The position numbers and the translations under genes were made by a program. Under the pieces are notes generated by a model. It ran no database searches. It was not told the origin of the DNA and was given only the letters and a program-made list of their open reading frames with translations. Below are positions 6,725 through 14,002 of a stretch of 14,002 nt of DNA, in pieces (position 1 is the stretch's first letter; each line of letters starts with the position of its first letter). The DNA lies in contig CAJXIK010000024.1 in the NCBI GenBank assembly GCA_913054445.1, forward strand, positions 1-14,002. The letters are read 5' to 3'. Origin of the DNA: an uncultured Bermanella sp. GTDB lineage: Bacteria > Pseudomonadota > Gammaproteobacteria > Pseudomonadales > Oceanobacteraceae.

Positions 6725-9196
6725 CTAATGAGGCGTCTTTGCTCGCGTCACCTGCAAGATACTGTGGCGTAAGTCTTCGGCCAGTAATATTTTGGCATCA
6801 CTGGCCATGTCTTCGATCTGCTGAGCAAATACAATGTTGCCTTCATCGTTTAGCGTCAGCACATCGCGCTCTAACCACTCATCAATCAAATTTCTGAACA
6901 GGGACTTATCAAAAAACTCGGGGGCATTAAGGCCGTGCAAGATGGAGATGCGCTGGGCCATTAACGAGCAGTTATTTACGATGCCATCCTTGCTTAGGGT
7001 AGCCGAACCCGAGCGTTGCAGCAGGGCGATGGCGATGTAGTAGCGCTCGAGGATTTTAATTACCAGCTCGGAGAGCATGGGCAGCATGCTGAAATGGTGG
7101 CCGTTGCGCGCGGGGCGCACGAGTTGTGTGCCGTCTTCATGCAGATAACCTTTGTCAATAAACAGCTGAATCCAGCGCTCTATTAATGCCTCGATGTCAT
7201 CAGCCTGCCAATGTAAAAATAACTCGGCCTTCAAATAGGGGTAAATGGCGCGGGCAAAACGAATGACCTCCTGGCGTTGCATGGTGCGATTGTTGATGAA
7301 TAAACACGCCAGCATGGAGGGGATGGCAAATACGTGAATCACGTTGTTGCGGTAGTAGGTGAGCATGACCGCCTGGCTTGCATCCACCGAGATAATGTCC
7401 CCCAGTGGGTGCTGGAGACGCTCGATGGCTTGCAGGTTCTCGGCGTAGTGTATCCAGTCCTGGCCGCTGCCCTCTGGCAGATCAGTGAGGGTGCTATAGG
7501 GCATGCTGCGGACTAAATCTGCATACAGATTAAGCGTCTGCGCTAGGGTTTCTTCATCCATGGCCTGTCTGGGGGTGGCCAGCAGTGCCAGCGACACAAG
7601 GTTAATGGGGTTAAGGCTGGCCGCCTTGTTGATTTGCGTAGCCACTTCTAGGGCTAGGCTGTTAACCACCGGCTTGACCCACGGCGGGCGAAAATCTGCG
7701 CCGTGATCCTGTTCTTTCCAGTTTGGGTGGTGGGACTCTAGGTAGTCGTCCAGTTTGATGGGGTCGCCAAAAGTCAGGTGCACCTGGCCAAAATTTTTCT
7801 TCAGGTCTTTCAGCGTTTTGAATATGCCCAAAATCGATTCTTTCTGTTTGGCCTTGCCGCGCAGTTCACCTAGGTAAGTGTTGCCCTCAAATACTTTTTC
7901 GTAACCCACGTAGATGGGCATAAAAATAATAGGCTTATGGCTGTCCCGTAAGAAGCTGCGCACGGTCATGGCGATCATGCCCGCCTTGGGTTTAAGGGTG
8001 CGCCCGGTGCGGCTGCGGCCCCCTTCGACAAAGTATTCTGTGCTGTAACCCGAGGTGAAGATGGCGTGTAGATATTCATCGAAAATAGCGCTGTAGAGGG
8101 GGTTGCCCTTGAAGCTGCGGCGCATGAAAAAGGCGCCCCCGCGCCGCAAGATAGGCCCGAGTACGGGCATGTTAAGGTTAATGCCCGCCGCCACCTGTGG
8201 TGGCACTATGCCATTTTTATACATGACATAAGACAGCAGTAGGTAATCTATGTGGCTGCGATGGCAGGGCACATAGATGATTTCGTTGTCTTGGTAGATG
8301 TCTTTTAGCTTGTCCATGTGGCGCACATTGACACCGTTATAGAGCGTGTTCCAGACCCAGTTGAGGATGATGGACATGAAGCGAATGGTGCTGTGGCTTT
8401 GGTTGGAGGCAATCTCGTTGCCGTATTTAATGGCCTGGGCGGTGGCTTTCTCATGGCCGATGCCTTTCTCTTGCATCAGGTTGGCGATGGCGGCCTGCAC
8501 GATGGGTTTACGTATTAACCTGTGTACTAGGGTGCGGCGGTGGCTTAAATCTGGGCCAATCACCGCGCTGCGGGTGTGCCTGAAGTGCACCCTTAATACC
8601 CGACCTAGCTTACGAATTAAACGCTGAGACGTCATGCCCGGATTTTCGCTGAGCAGGGTCTCTATAGATAGGGGCTTGCTGATGTTCACAAAGGTATGGC
8701 GGCCATTGAGCAATATACTCATGAGGCGACGCAGGGGGCCGATGACCGCCCAGCTGTCTCCCAGCCAAATCTTGAGGAGACTTTTTTCTTTGTTGGGCTC
8801 TCTGCCCCAAAATACGTTGACCGGTACCACCTGCACATTAATGTGGGGCTGCTGCTGGCATATGCTGAGCATCGTCGGCACGCTGGGGTGTAAGTAGGGG
8901 GTGAAGCGACGGCGCAACCAACTGCCTTCCGCTTGTGATAAGTAGACGATGCGATTCTTAAACGCCATGCCGCCTATCTCTATTGGCTCCATGGCTAGGG
9001 GGAGGTTGAATTGACGGGTGACAATATCGAGCACGAGGCTGGCGCTATAAGAGCGCTGCGGCAGGGCGTAAAAAATGGGCTGATTTAGGTCGAGGCCGTT
9101 ACGCTGGGCCTCGGCTGCTCCCACCACATCGCTCTTTACCCAGAGCTTCAGTAAGCGCCGAAACATGCCGTTTACGAGGGACAGCAGCATAGCCAA
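6725..9196 (-). CDS. plsB: Glycerol-3-phosphate 1-O-acyltransferase PlsB
   Basis: PlsB transfers an acyl chain from acyl-CoA or acyl-ACP to sn-glycerol 3-phosphate, the first committed step of phospholipid synthesis, at the inner membrane. At 823 residues it is near the E. coli length (807). All acyltransferase blocks are present: block I CHRSHIDYLLLSY with catalytic H312 and D317; block II GGAFFMRRSF (353-362); block III YFVEGGRSRTGRT (388-400); and block IV IIFMPIYVGYE (423-433). The long N- and C-terminal regions typical of PlsB, as opposed to PlsC, are there. A TTG at 9196 lies eight bases after AAGG and is the better-spaced start; the ATG at 9190 is two codons in, with spacing 14. Either gives essentially the same protein. 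slyX ends 41 bases upstream on the same strand, so the two are probably cotranscribed. Confidence 0.97.
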   Translation of the reverse strand: MAMLLSLVNGMFRRLLKLWVKSDVVGAAEAQRNGLDLNQPIFYALPQRSYSASLVLDIVTRQFNLPLAMEPIEIGGMAFKNRIVYLSQAEGSWLRRRFTPYLHPSVPTMLSICQQQPHINVQVVPVNVFWGREPNKEKSLLKIWLGDSWAVIGPLRRLMSILLNGRHTFVNISKPLSIETLLSENPGMTSQRLIRKLGRVLRVHFRHTRSAVIGPDLSHRRTLVHRLIRKPIVQAAIANLMQEKGIGHEKATAQAIKYGNEIASNQSHSTIRFMSIILNWVWNTLYNGVNVRHMDKLKDIYQDNEIIYVPCHRSHIDYLLLSYVMYKNGIVPPQVAAGINLNMPVLGPILRRGGAFFMRRSFKGNPLYSAIFDEYLHAIFTSGYSTEYFVEGGRSRTGRTLKPKAGMIAMTVRSFLRDSHKPIIFMPIYVGYEKVFEGNTYLGELRGKAKQKESILGIFKTLKDLKKNFGQVHLTFGDPIKLDDYLESHHPNWKEQDHGADFRPPWVKPVVNSLALEVATQINKAASLNPINLVSLALLATPRQAMDEETLAQTLNLYADLVRSMPYSTLTDLPEGSGQDWIHYAENLQAIERLQHPLGDIISVDASQAVMLTYYRNNVIHVFAIPSMLACLFINNRTMQRQEVIRFARAIYPYLKAELFLHWQADDIEALIERWIQLFIDKGYLHEDGTQLVRPARNGHHFSMLPMLSELVIKILERYYIAIALLQRSGSATLSKDGIVNNCSLMAQRISILHGLNAPEFFDKSLFRNLIDEWLERDVLTLNDEGNIVFAQQIEDMASDAKILLAEDLRHSILQVTRAKTPH

Positions 9197-9237
9197 AATA
9201 ATTACCTTAATTAAGCCCGCAACGATGGGGAATCTTG

Positions 9238-9453
9238 TTAATAATGCGGAGGTGGGGACTCTTCCTCACTGCCTCTTACGGCGGCATTGCCCACTTCGTT
9301 AATGCGTGAGCTGAGATGGCGTAGAGCCCGTTCCATGAGGGTGATTTGGGCTTGCTGGCGGGTGAGGATATCGTTTAGCTCATCCTGATTTTGCTCTAAA
9401 AATGCGATGCGCATCTGTAGATCGTCTATTGATTCTTGGTCGGTATTGGCCAT
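9238..9453 (-). CDS. slyX: SlyX family protein
   Basis: This 71-residue protein has a predicted coiled coil over about residues 5-53, with heptad-like hydrophobic spacing (IDDLQMRIAFLEQNQDELNDIL and following). It ends in the SlyX hallmark PPPHY. The E. coli protein is 72 residues and ends the same way. Its molecular role is not established; a short parallel or antiparallel coiled-coil oligomer is likely. The ATG at 9453 gives the expected length, though the upstream site (GATAGAA) is weak. It lies 41 bases before plsB on the same strand and may share a promoter with it. A perfect TATAAT lies about 60 bases upstream. Confidence 0.93.
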   Translation of the reverse strand: MANTDQESIDDLQMRIAFLEQNQDELNDILTRQQAQITLMERALRHLSSRINEVGNAAVRGSEEESPPPHY

Positions 9454-9511
9454 AGTTTCTATCGTATTGATTTTTAAAGCGAATTCATATTAGATACACA
9501 TACTTGGCTGA

Positions 9512-9517
9512 ATTATA
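9512..9517 (-). promoter_or_regulatory. -10 element of a probable slyX-plsB promoter
   Basis: The minus strand reads a perfect TATAAT here, about 60 bases before the slyX start. No -35 stands at 16-18 bp; TTGTCA lies 20 bp upstream. The element sits between CTTGG and CCAAG arms (9504-9508 and 9519-9523), a short inverted repeat that could be an operator. The plus-strand promoter of the cold-shock-domain gene must overlap this same 115-base divergent region. Confidence 0.4.
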
Positions 9518-9568
9518 CACCAAGCTTGTAGAACTACTGACAATTTACGTAATTAAAGAAGGTTTAAG

Positions 9569-10078
9569 ATGCAAAATACATGGTTTAAAAAGGTTTTAGT
9601 TTGCTTGTTATTGGCTGTGCCCACCCCTGCATTAATGGCAGCCCTGTTTTCACTGGCCGGAGGCAACAAGATTTTTACCTTTATCGCCGCAGGTGATGGC
9701 ATGCAAAGCAGTGCGTTGGGGCTATTTGCCCAGCAGCCTGCTGCTGGTATCGCTTATCTAGCCGCGGTGTTGGTGGTGTTTGTGGCCCTGTTGGTGGCGA
9801 CGTCGGTTTTAAATCAGGCGAGCGGCAAGCGTCGTGGCAGCGGCACTCTGGTTGAACCCGATGTGGACGATGGCCGTGAGCGTGGCACCGTTAAGTGGTT
9901 TAACGTGAAGAAAGGCTTTGGTTTCGTGACCCGTGATAACGGTGACGACGTCTTTGTTCATTTTAGAAGCATTCGTGGTAGTGGTCATCGTTCACTATCT
10001 GAAGGCCAAGGTGTTAAGTTCAGCGTGGTGGATGGTCAGAAGGGCCTACAAGCCGAAGACGTCTCTGTACTGGGTTAA
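9569..10078 (+). CDS. Membrane-anchored cold-shock-domain protein
   Basis: The 169-residue protein has a lysine-containing N-terminus, a hydrophobic segment at about 8-29, a short loop, a second hydrophobic segment at about 58-81, a basic stop (GKRRG, 86-90), an acidic linker (95-104) and a C-terminal cold-shock domain (105-169). The domain has GTVKWFN (106-112), RNP1 KGFGFV (115-120) and RNP2 VFVHF (128-132), the aromatic set that binds single-stranded RNA or DNA. By the positive-inside rule both ends face the cytoplasm, placing the nucleic-acid-binding domain on the inner face of the inner membrane. The first segment could instead be read as a signal peptide, which would export the domain and seems less likely. 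The known DUF1294 fusions have the opposite order (cold-shock domain first). The start ATG has AGAAGG six bases upstream. It is divergent from slyX. The 5' leader is short, so the long cspA-type thermosensor leader is not apparent. Confidence 0.85.
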   Translation: MQNTWFKKVLVCLLLAVPTPALMAALFSLAGGNKIFTFIAAGDGMQSSALGLFAQQPAAGIAYLAAVLVVFVALLVATSVLNQASGKRRGSGTLVEPDVDDGRERGTVKWFNVKKGFGFVTRDNGDDVFVHFRSIRGSGHRSLSEGQGVKFSVVDGQKGLQAEDVSVLG

Positions 10079-10094
10079 GCTTTCATCGTCTTTT

Positions 10095-10123
10095 TTGCTG
10101 CTAGCGAACACCGCTAGCAGCAA
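10095..10123 (+). terminator. Strong hairpin after the cold-shock-domain gene, possible terminator without U-tract
   Basis: TTGCTGCTAGCG (10095-10106) and CGCTAGCAGCAA (10112-10123) form a perfect 12-bp stem with a 5-base loop, 17 bases past the stop codon. The T run lies before the stem (10091-10096), not after it, so on the plus strand there is no U-tract. It may act as an mRNA 3'-end stabiliser or a weak terminator. The GCTAGCAGC core recurs at 10317-10325. The rest of 10079-10317 shows no gene I would support. Confidence 0.5.
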
Positions 10124-10317
10124 GTTCATCGCCAATCTTTCCTTTCAGTACCCTCTCTAATCTCTGCCTCATAGCGCCCATTCATAGCGGCGTAGCATTA
10201 ACACCCAAGGCCCAAGCCAAGCGCTATCTCGGCATTTTTGACGTCCTCAATGATAGAGGCTTAGCAGCTAGTTTGGCTTTGCTCAGGCAGGAGCCCCACT
10301 TAAATTCTTGTTTCTTG

Positions 10318-10494
10318 CTAGCAGCTGATGGCCATGGCCACTCGCTTAAGAGTGGCGTTGACTTCATCCACCTGGCGTTCTTTGAGGATTGACAGCTCTC
10401 GAGTTTTAGAGGCGACGATGTCCATTTCTGTGGCCCAAATACGATGCAATGCTGCCAGCTTGGTGATATCTGTGATAGTTAGATGCTTGTTCAT
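10318..10494 (-). CDS. Possible small helical protein, unrecognised
   Basis: I do not recognise this 58-residue ORF. It starts MNKHLTITDITKLAAL and continues as a charged, probably amphipathic helix (residues about 26-55) ending in a single Cys. There is no signal peptide or membrane segment. The ATG at 10494 has GAGG seven bases upstream, which supports this start over an ATG at 10518 with no site. It stands alone between the cold-shock-domain gene (convergent) and the large DUF11 gene (same strand, 425 bases away). The regular hydrophobic spacing and the ribosome binding site favour a real gene, but its length alone does not exclude chance. Confidence 0.45.
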   Translation of the reverse strand: MNKHLTITDITKLAALHRIWATEMDIVASKTRELSILKERQVDEVNATLKRVAMAISC

Positions 10495-10518
10495 CCTACT
10501 GCCTCGATAATGATTCAA

Positions 10519-10919
10519 ACTAGCAAAAGCTTAACAGGCCGTGGTGGGAATGTCCCTTGGTGTGAGTATTATGTCTAAGCAGGATTTTCTTTGAGCTAAA
10601 CGCTGCTATTGGCAAGGCGACAGCAAGCCAAGCAATGGGCGTCGATGAAACGTCATTGTATTAGACGTCAACTACCTTATTCGGTTGTAGTGCTTCATTT
10701 AATAATCACTACTACTCCCGTGAAAAATTACGACATTTACTGTCGTCGTGTCGCCAATATATTGAAATTAGCCAAATGAACCGCCATGGGAGCGGAGCGT
10801 CGTCGGCGACAAGGGTGAAGTAAAATTGTGAGCTGCTAGGTCAGAGTGTTGGTAGTTTCAGGGGCGCAATTCGATGCTGAATGAGGTGATCCATTACGGC
10901 AATCACCTCAGGATTCTCT
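10519..10919. other. 400-base stretch without a convincing gene
   Basis: No ORF with a credible start was found on either strand. Visible structures are a small inverted repeat ACGACA-TTTAC-TGTCGT (10730-10746), which on the minus strand is followed by AATTTTT and could be a weak terminator for the DUF11 gene; the arms TGTCGCC (10749-10755) and GGCGACA (10805-10811); and a hairpin just past the DUF11 stop codon. It may hold the promoter of the 58-residue ORF. No direct repeats or attachment sites were seen. Confidence 0.5.
10882..10910 (-). terminator. Hairpin just after the DUF11 gene, weak terminator candidate
   Basis: TGAGGTGAT (10882-10890) and ATCACCTCA (10902-10910) form a perfect 9-bp stem with an 11-base loop, 9 bases past the stop codon of the DUF11 gene. 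On the minus strand no U-tract follows, only ATTC, so termination may depend on Rho or on the second hairpin about 140 bases further on. Confidence 0.4.
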
Positions 10920-13900
10920 TTACTGCAGTTGAACCTGATAACTAAAATCAAACTGAGGTATATAGCCTGAACCTTCAGGTAAATTGTTTAAAACGCCTTT
11001 TGGGTTGATACGAATGAAACGAATCTCTGCATCGTAATCGCCATTTGCCAAATCGGGTTGGTAATTGAAATCCGTGCCGCTTTTTGAAAAACTTATATCA
11101 TCAACGCCATTTATGGCATCATCAAATCCAGTAAAGGCATATGTTAAACCACTGGTGTCACTACCAGTCCCATCAATAAAGCAAATGGGCCCAGCCCCTG
11201 CTGTTACACAGTCTATATTGCCGATGAAAAACTTAGAATTGGCGGGAATTTCATCTTGCAAAATAATGCTGTTGTTATCGGGGCTGCCTTTGCCTGAATT
11301 CTCTGCGTGTATGGTATAGGCCAGAATAGCACCAGGGATGGCTTTGGGGTTAATAGAGGCGTTTATAGGATCCGATACAACGCGAACACTTTTATTTAAT
11401 GTCATGATTGGATAAAAGGGTTTAATTAAAAATCTGGTAGTGCGTTCGTGGGTTACCTGCTTTGTACCGGACTCCATGCCTTCATATGCTTTGATGTATA
11501 TATTCCAGAACCCGGTGATGCTCTCGGTGTCTGACACGGTGATTGGAAATTGATACGTCTTTTTATTCTCAGCCAGTGATATCAGAAGGTTAGTATTTTC
11601 GGTGTCATCAACCGTTTTAGAATAATAAACATCACTGTTATTTTTACTTAAAACAATATCTGCTTTGGTTATGTCGAATGCGCCAAATGGGTCGGTAACC
11701 TCTACGCGAATATAAAAATCACCTCCTATTTCTTTCTCGGTTAGGACGCTTGCATTTACATCGCCATATGGCGCATCCCAAACGGTGATGCTATCTACAT
11801 TGATAACGGTAGCGGCATTGAGTATTAATGAACTATAGAAAATACCGTTATAGCTGTGAATGCCTATGGTGTCGTCGCTGTGATTATTAGTGATGTCTAG
11901 ATGCAGCGTTGCGCCCGAGGGAATGGTTATTTGCTTGCTTATATTTAAATTGATGGCCTTATTGTATTTAACACCATTGTCGTACACGGCACTGGGGAAA
12001 GTGGCTGTGCTAAGTTCAAAATCACCACCATCATTAGAGAAATAGAATCTCGCAGTCACCGTGGCTGCGTTACTATTATTTCCCGCAGTCCCCCCTATGA
12101 CGAGGTTTAAAGGGAAATCACCGGCATTAAGTATGAGGTCACTTTGTAATGTGGGCGAGAGAGACCAGCTAGTGCTATTGCCTCCGGTTATATTGTATTG
12201 ATGGTCGGTGCTGGGGATGATGCGGGTTAAATCACTGGTAGTAAGGTACAGAGGCTTATTTCCTGAAGTACTGATGTCGACCTCTTTATTGACTATTATT
12301 TCGTTTGAAATAATAGTCCAGCTACTACTGTCCAATGTAAGGGTGGCTGTATTTATGAGGGAGCTGTCTTGAGGTGCATCCTTGGAGATGGTGGCATCAA
12401 TTATCACCTGAACCTCCTGACCAAGCGCCACATCAATATTACTAATATTAACGAGGCCACTACCGTTATCACCGCCCTCTTTATTACTATTATCTACGGC
12501 CCCGGTTGGCATGCTAACAATGCTAAAGCTACTGAAGTTGGCTGGCAGATGGTCGGTGAGTTGCAAACCGCTAATGCTGAGCCCTCCGGCATCTTTAATA
12601 TTAATCACATAGCGAATGACGTCTTCCTGTTCGACCGTGTCGCCATTAAGGTCGGTTCCTTGTTTACTGGAAAGGTTAAGGTCGTATTCAACCACGGTGA
12701 TATTACCGGTATCTACCACCCATACCGGGTTGCCAGTCTGGTAAGTGATGGTGGCGGTGTTTTGCAGTGAAGCCCCCTTGGGTGCATCGGTATTGATATA
12801 CACCTCTAGCTCAATATCCAATGTGCCATTGTCCGCCAAGTCAAGCCCGCTGATGCTTAATTGGTTAATAACATTGGGCTCGGCTACTGTTTTATAAGTG
12901 GAGTTATCGACGGCATTAGGGGGCAAAGCAGACGTAATTGTGTAACCGCTAATGTTGAGTGGCAGGTTATCAATCACGCTGATACCGGTAACGGGTAAGC
13001 CACTGGCATCATCTATGGTGATAATGTATTTCAGTGTTTGACCTGCTAGCAAAGAATCGCCGTTTTCGTGAATGGGGCGCTTACTTGATGCCGATAAATC
13101 GATAACCGGTTCAGCACTTATGGCTACAGTGAACTCAATGGCGTTGTTGTCAGGTACGTTATCTAAAATATCGTTGCTGCCATTGTCATGATTAACATTA
13201 GCACTGAGAGTAATATCACTGTTTGCCACATCCCCCACAATTAAATTTATATCAATATAAACACTCCAACCACTGCGCAGCTTTTCCTGATATATACAAT
13301 CCAGTTGCTGACCATCTTGATCGCATAACCAGTGGCTTGAGGCTTGGGTTCCATCGAAAATTAAATTACTTGGCAAAGTGACAGTGAAATTACTACGATT
13401 GCTCGGCACATCACTGGGGCCATTATTGGTGACGGTAAACTTTTGGGTCACACTGCTGTTCGCTTGCCATTGGTTGGGGGCGGTGGTCTTAACTTCCAGG
13501 TCGGCTACGGGAAAGTTGGATACACTGATAACTTCAGCCATTAATAATACGGTATCACCCCCGGTCTCATATGACGTTTCAACGAATGTATTTCCCGGGG
13601 ATAGATAGGAGGATATATCATAGGCGTCCACGTCAACACCTAGGGTGTCGGTTGAGTGTGTACTGCCTGCGTATATATTAGATACAGAGTTAAACTGAGC
13701 ATGGGCCTGATTGTAGGTGTCGGTGAGGAGATTTCCTTGAAACTTTAAGTTCTCTTTCGTACTGCCCAATTCAGGGTCACCCTCAAAAGTGATGTGAGCA
13801 TGTTTTCCGGTGGGGTTGGGAGCCACAATGAAGTTGCTCAGTCTTAAAATAATTTCCCCTGTGTTGTTAAAAACTGGCTTATAGCCATCGAAAATATTCG

Positions 13901-14002
13901 TTACTTGAAAAGGTAAATCGTCGTGCTCATACACAACAACCAAGGCCCAGCCACCCAAGACAATTTCGCAGTCACTGTTTTCATTTCCATTTCCATTTCC
14001 AT
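10920..14002 (-). CDS. Large DUF11-repeat, probably exported protein (5' end off window)
   Basis: About 1027 codons are visible and the frame is open to the right edge, so the N-terminus and any signal peptide are missing. From that end the parts are: an Asn-Gly repeat; a domain opening GGWALVVVYEHDDLPF, a block I associate with large DUF11 proteins (13960-13512); a DUF11-like domain with a Cys pair (13511-13116); two related tandem domains (13106-12687 and 12686-12279, sharing NTATxTx and DNLP/DHLP blocks); two beta-rich domains I cannot name (12278-11769 and 11768-11418); and a C-terminal DUF11 repeat with NPKAIPGA and a second Cys pair (11411-10923). It ends FSYQVQLQ, with no LPXTG, T9SS or PEP-CTERM-like tail and no transmembrane segment. 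An extracellular or cell-surface structural or adhesive role is inferred from the fold class and the paired cysteines. It is more AT-rich than the housekeeping genes, suggesting acquired or fast-evolving DNA. Confidence 0.85.
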   Translation of the reverse strand, partial: GNGNGNENSDCEIVLGGWALVVVYEHDDLPFQVTNIFDGYKPVFNNTGEIILRLSNFIVAPNPTGKHAHITFEGDPELGSTKENLKFQGNLLTDTYNQAHAQFNSVSNIYAGSTHSTDTLGVDVDAYDISSYLSPGNTFVETSYETGGDTVLLMAEVISVSNFPVADLEVKTTAPNQWQANSSVTQKFTVTNNGPSDVPSNRSNFTVTLPSNLIFDGTQASSHWLCDQDGQQLDCIYQEKLRSGWSVYIDINLIVGDVANSDITLSANVNHDNGSNDILDNVPDNNAIEFTVAISAEPVIDLSASSKRPIHENGDSLLAGQTLKYIITIDDASGLPVTGISVIDNLPLNISGYTITSALPPNAVDNSTYKTVAEPNVINQLSISGLDLADNGTLDIELEVYINTDAPKGASLQNTATITYQTGNPVWVVDTGNITVVEYDLNLSSKQGTDLNGDTVEQEDVIRYVINIKDAGGLSISGLQLTDHLPANFSSFSIVSMPTGAVDNSNKEGGDNGSGLVNISNIDVALGQEVQVIIDATISKDAPQDSSLINTATLTLDSSSWTIISNEIIVNKEVDISTSGNKPLYLTTSDLTRIIPSTDHQYNITGGNSTSWSLSPTLQSDLILNAGDFPLNLVIGGTAGNNSNAATVTARFYFSNDGGDFELSTATFPSAVYDNGVKYNKAINLNISKQITIPSGATLHLDITNNHSDDTIGIHSYNGIFYSSLILNAATVINVDSITVWDAPYGDVNASVLTEKEIGGDFYIRVEVTDPFGAFDITKADIVLSKNNSDVYYSKTVDDTENTNLLISLAENKKTYQFPITVSDTESITGFWNIYIKAYEGMESGTKQVTHERTTRFLIKPFYPIMTLNKSVRVVSDPINASINPKAIPGAILAYTIHAENSGKGSPDNNSIILQDEIPANSKFFIGNIDCVTAGAGPICFIDGTGSDTSGLTYAFTGFDDAINGVDDISFSKSGTDFNYQPDLANGDYDAEIRFIRINPKGVLNNLPEGSGYIPQFDFSYQVQLQ
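13982..14002. repeat. Hexanucleotide tandem repeat (CATTTC)n at the window edge
   Basis: Three and a half exact copies of CATTTC run into the window end and may continue. On the minus strand they encode alternating Gly-Asn in frame within the DUF11 gene. Gain or loss of a unit would change the protein by two residues without a frameshift. Confidence 0.8.

Noticed and set aside
9933..10160. Plus-strand ORF overlapping the end of the cold-shock-domain gene
   Set aside because: It lies out of frame over the conserved RNP region and has no ribosome binding site or recognisable product.
10823..10832. AATTGTGAGC, identical to a lac operator half-site
   Set aside because: The inverse half (GCTCACAATT) is absent and no sugar gene is nearby; a 10-base match is expected by chance.
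10519..10919. Integron attC site, phage attachment site or mobile element in the empty stretch
   Set aside because: There are short inverted repeats only. No paired core sites, direct repeats, transposase or integrase fragments were visible.
12369..12770. 133-codon plus-strand ORF inside the DUF11 gene
   Set aside because: It is antisense to conserved repeat domains, has no ribosome binding site, and its product shows no family pattern.
1..14002. CRISPR array, tRNA or rRNA genes
   Set aside because: No regularly spaced repeats, cloverleaf-like sequences or rRNA-like stretches were recognised on either strand.

Overview
The window looks like chromosomal DNA of a free-living, probably marine or aquatic, gammaproteobacterium near the Pseudomonadales/Cellvibrionales. 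This is an inference from the protein families (an E. coli-length PlsB, SlyX ending in PPPHY, a 214-residue Adk, a lysine/alanine-rich AlgP-like histone H1-like protein) and from the order ppc, adk, tsaB, which resembles that of Pseudomonas. No tRNA, rRNA, CRISPR array, transposase or integrase was seen.

Layout. From 1 to 6166 five genes lie on the minus strand: tsaB (cut by the left edge), an H1-like gene, hemH, adk and ppc. An inverted repeat with a U-tract follows the stop codon of each of the H1-like, hemH, adk and (less clearly) ppc genes, so these look like separate transcription units and not one operon. A plus-strand gene for a small ribbon-helix-helix-like protein (6379-6714) converges on plsB (6725-9196, minus). 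slyX (9238-9453, minus) lies just upstream of plsB and probably shares its transcript. Diverging from slyX is a plus-strand gene for a protein with two membrane helices and a C-terminal cold-shock domain (9569-10078).

From about 10080 the window becomes accessory in character: sparse coding, a possible 58-residue ORF, a 400-base stretch with no convincing gene, and then a large, more AT-rich minus-strand gene (10920 to beyond 14002). Its product is a DUF11-type, beta-rich, probably exported repeat protein whose N-terminus lies off the window.

Functionally the housekeeping part covers tRNA t6A modification (TsaB), haem synthesis (HemH), adenylate balance (Adk), anaplerotic carbon fixation (Ppc), the first step of phospholipid synthesis (PlsB) and probable nucleoid structuring (H1-like). 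The least ordinary items are the membrane-anchored cold-shock protein, the RHH-like gene with a perfect 8-bp inverted repeat around its likely promoter, a 10-bp inverted repeat upstream of hemH, and the DUF11 protein with an in-frame hexanucleotide (Asn-Gly) repeat at the window edge. I did not find a clear multi-gene undescribed system.
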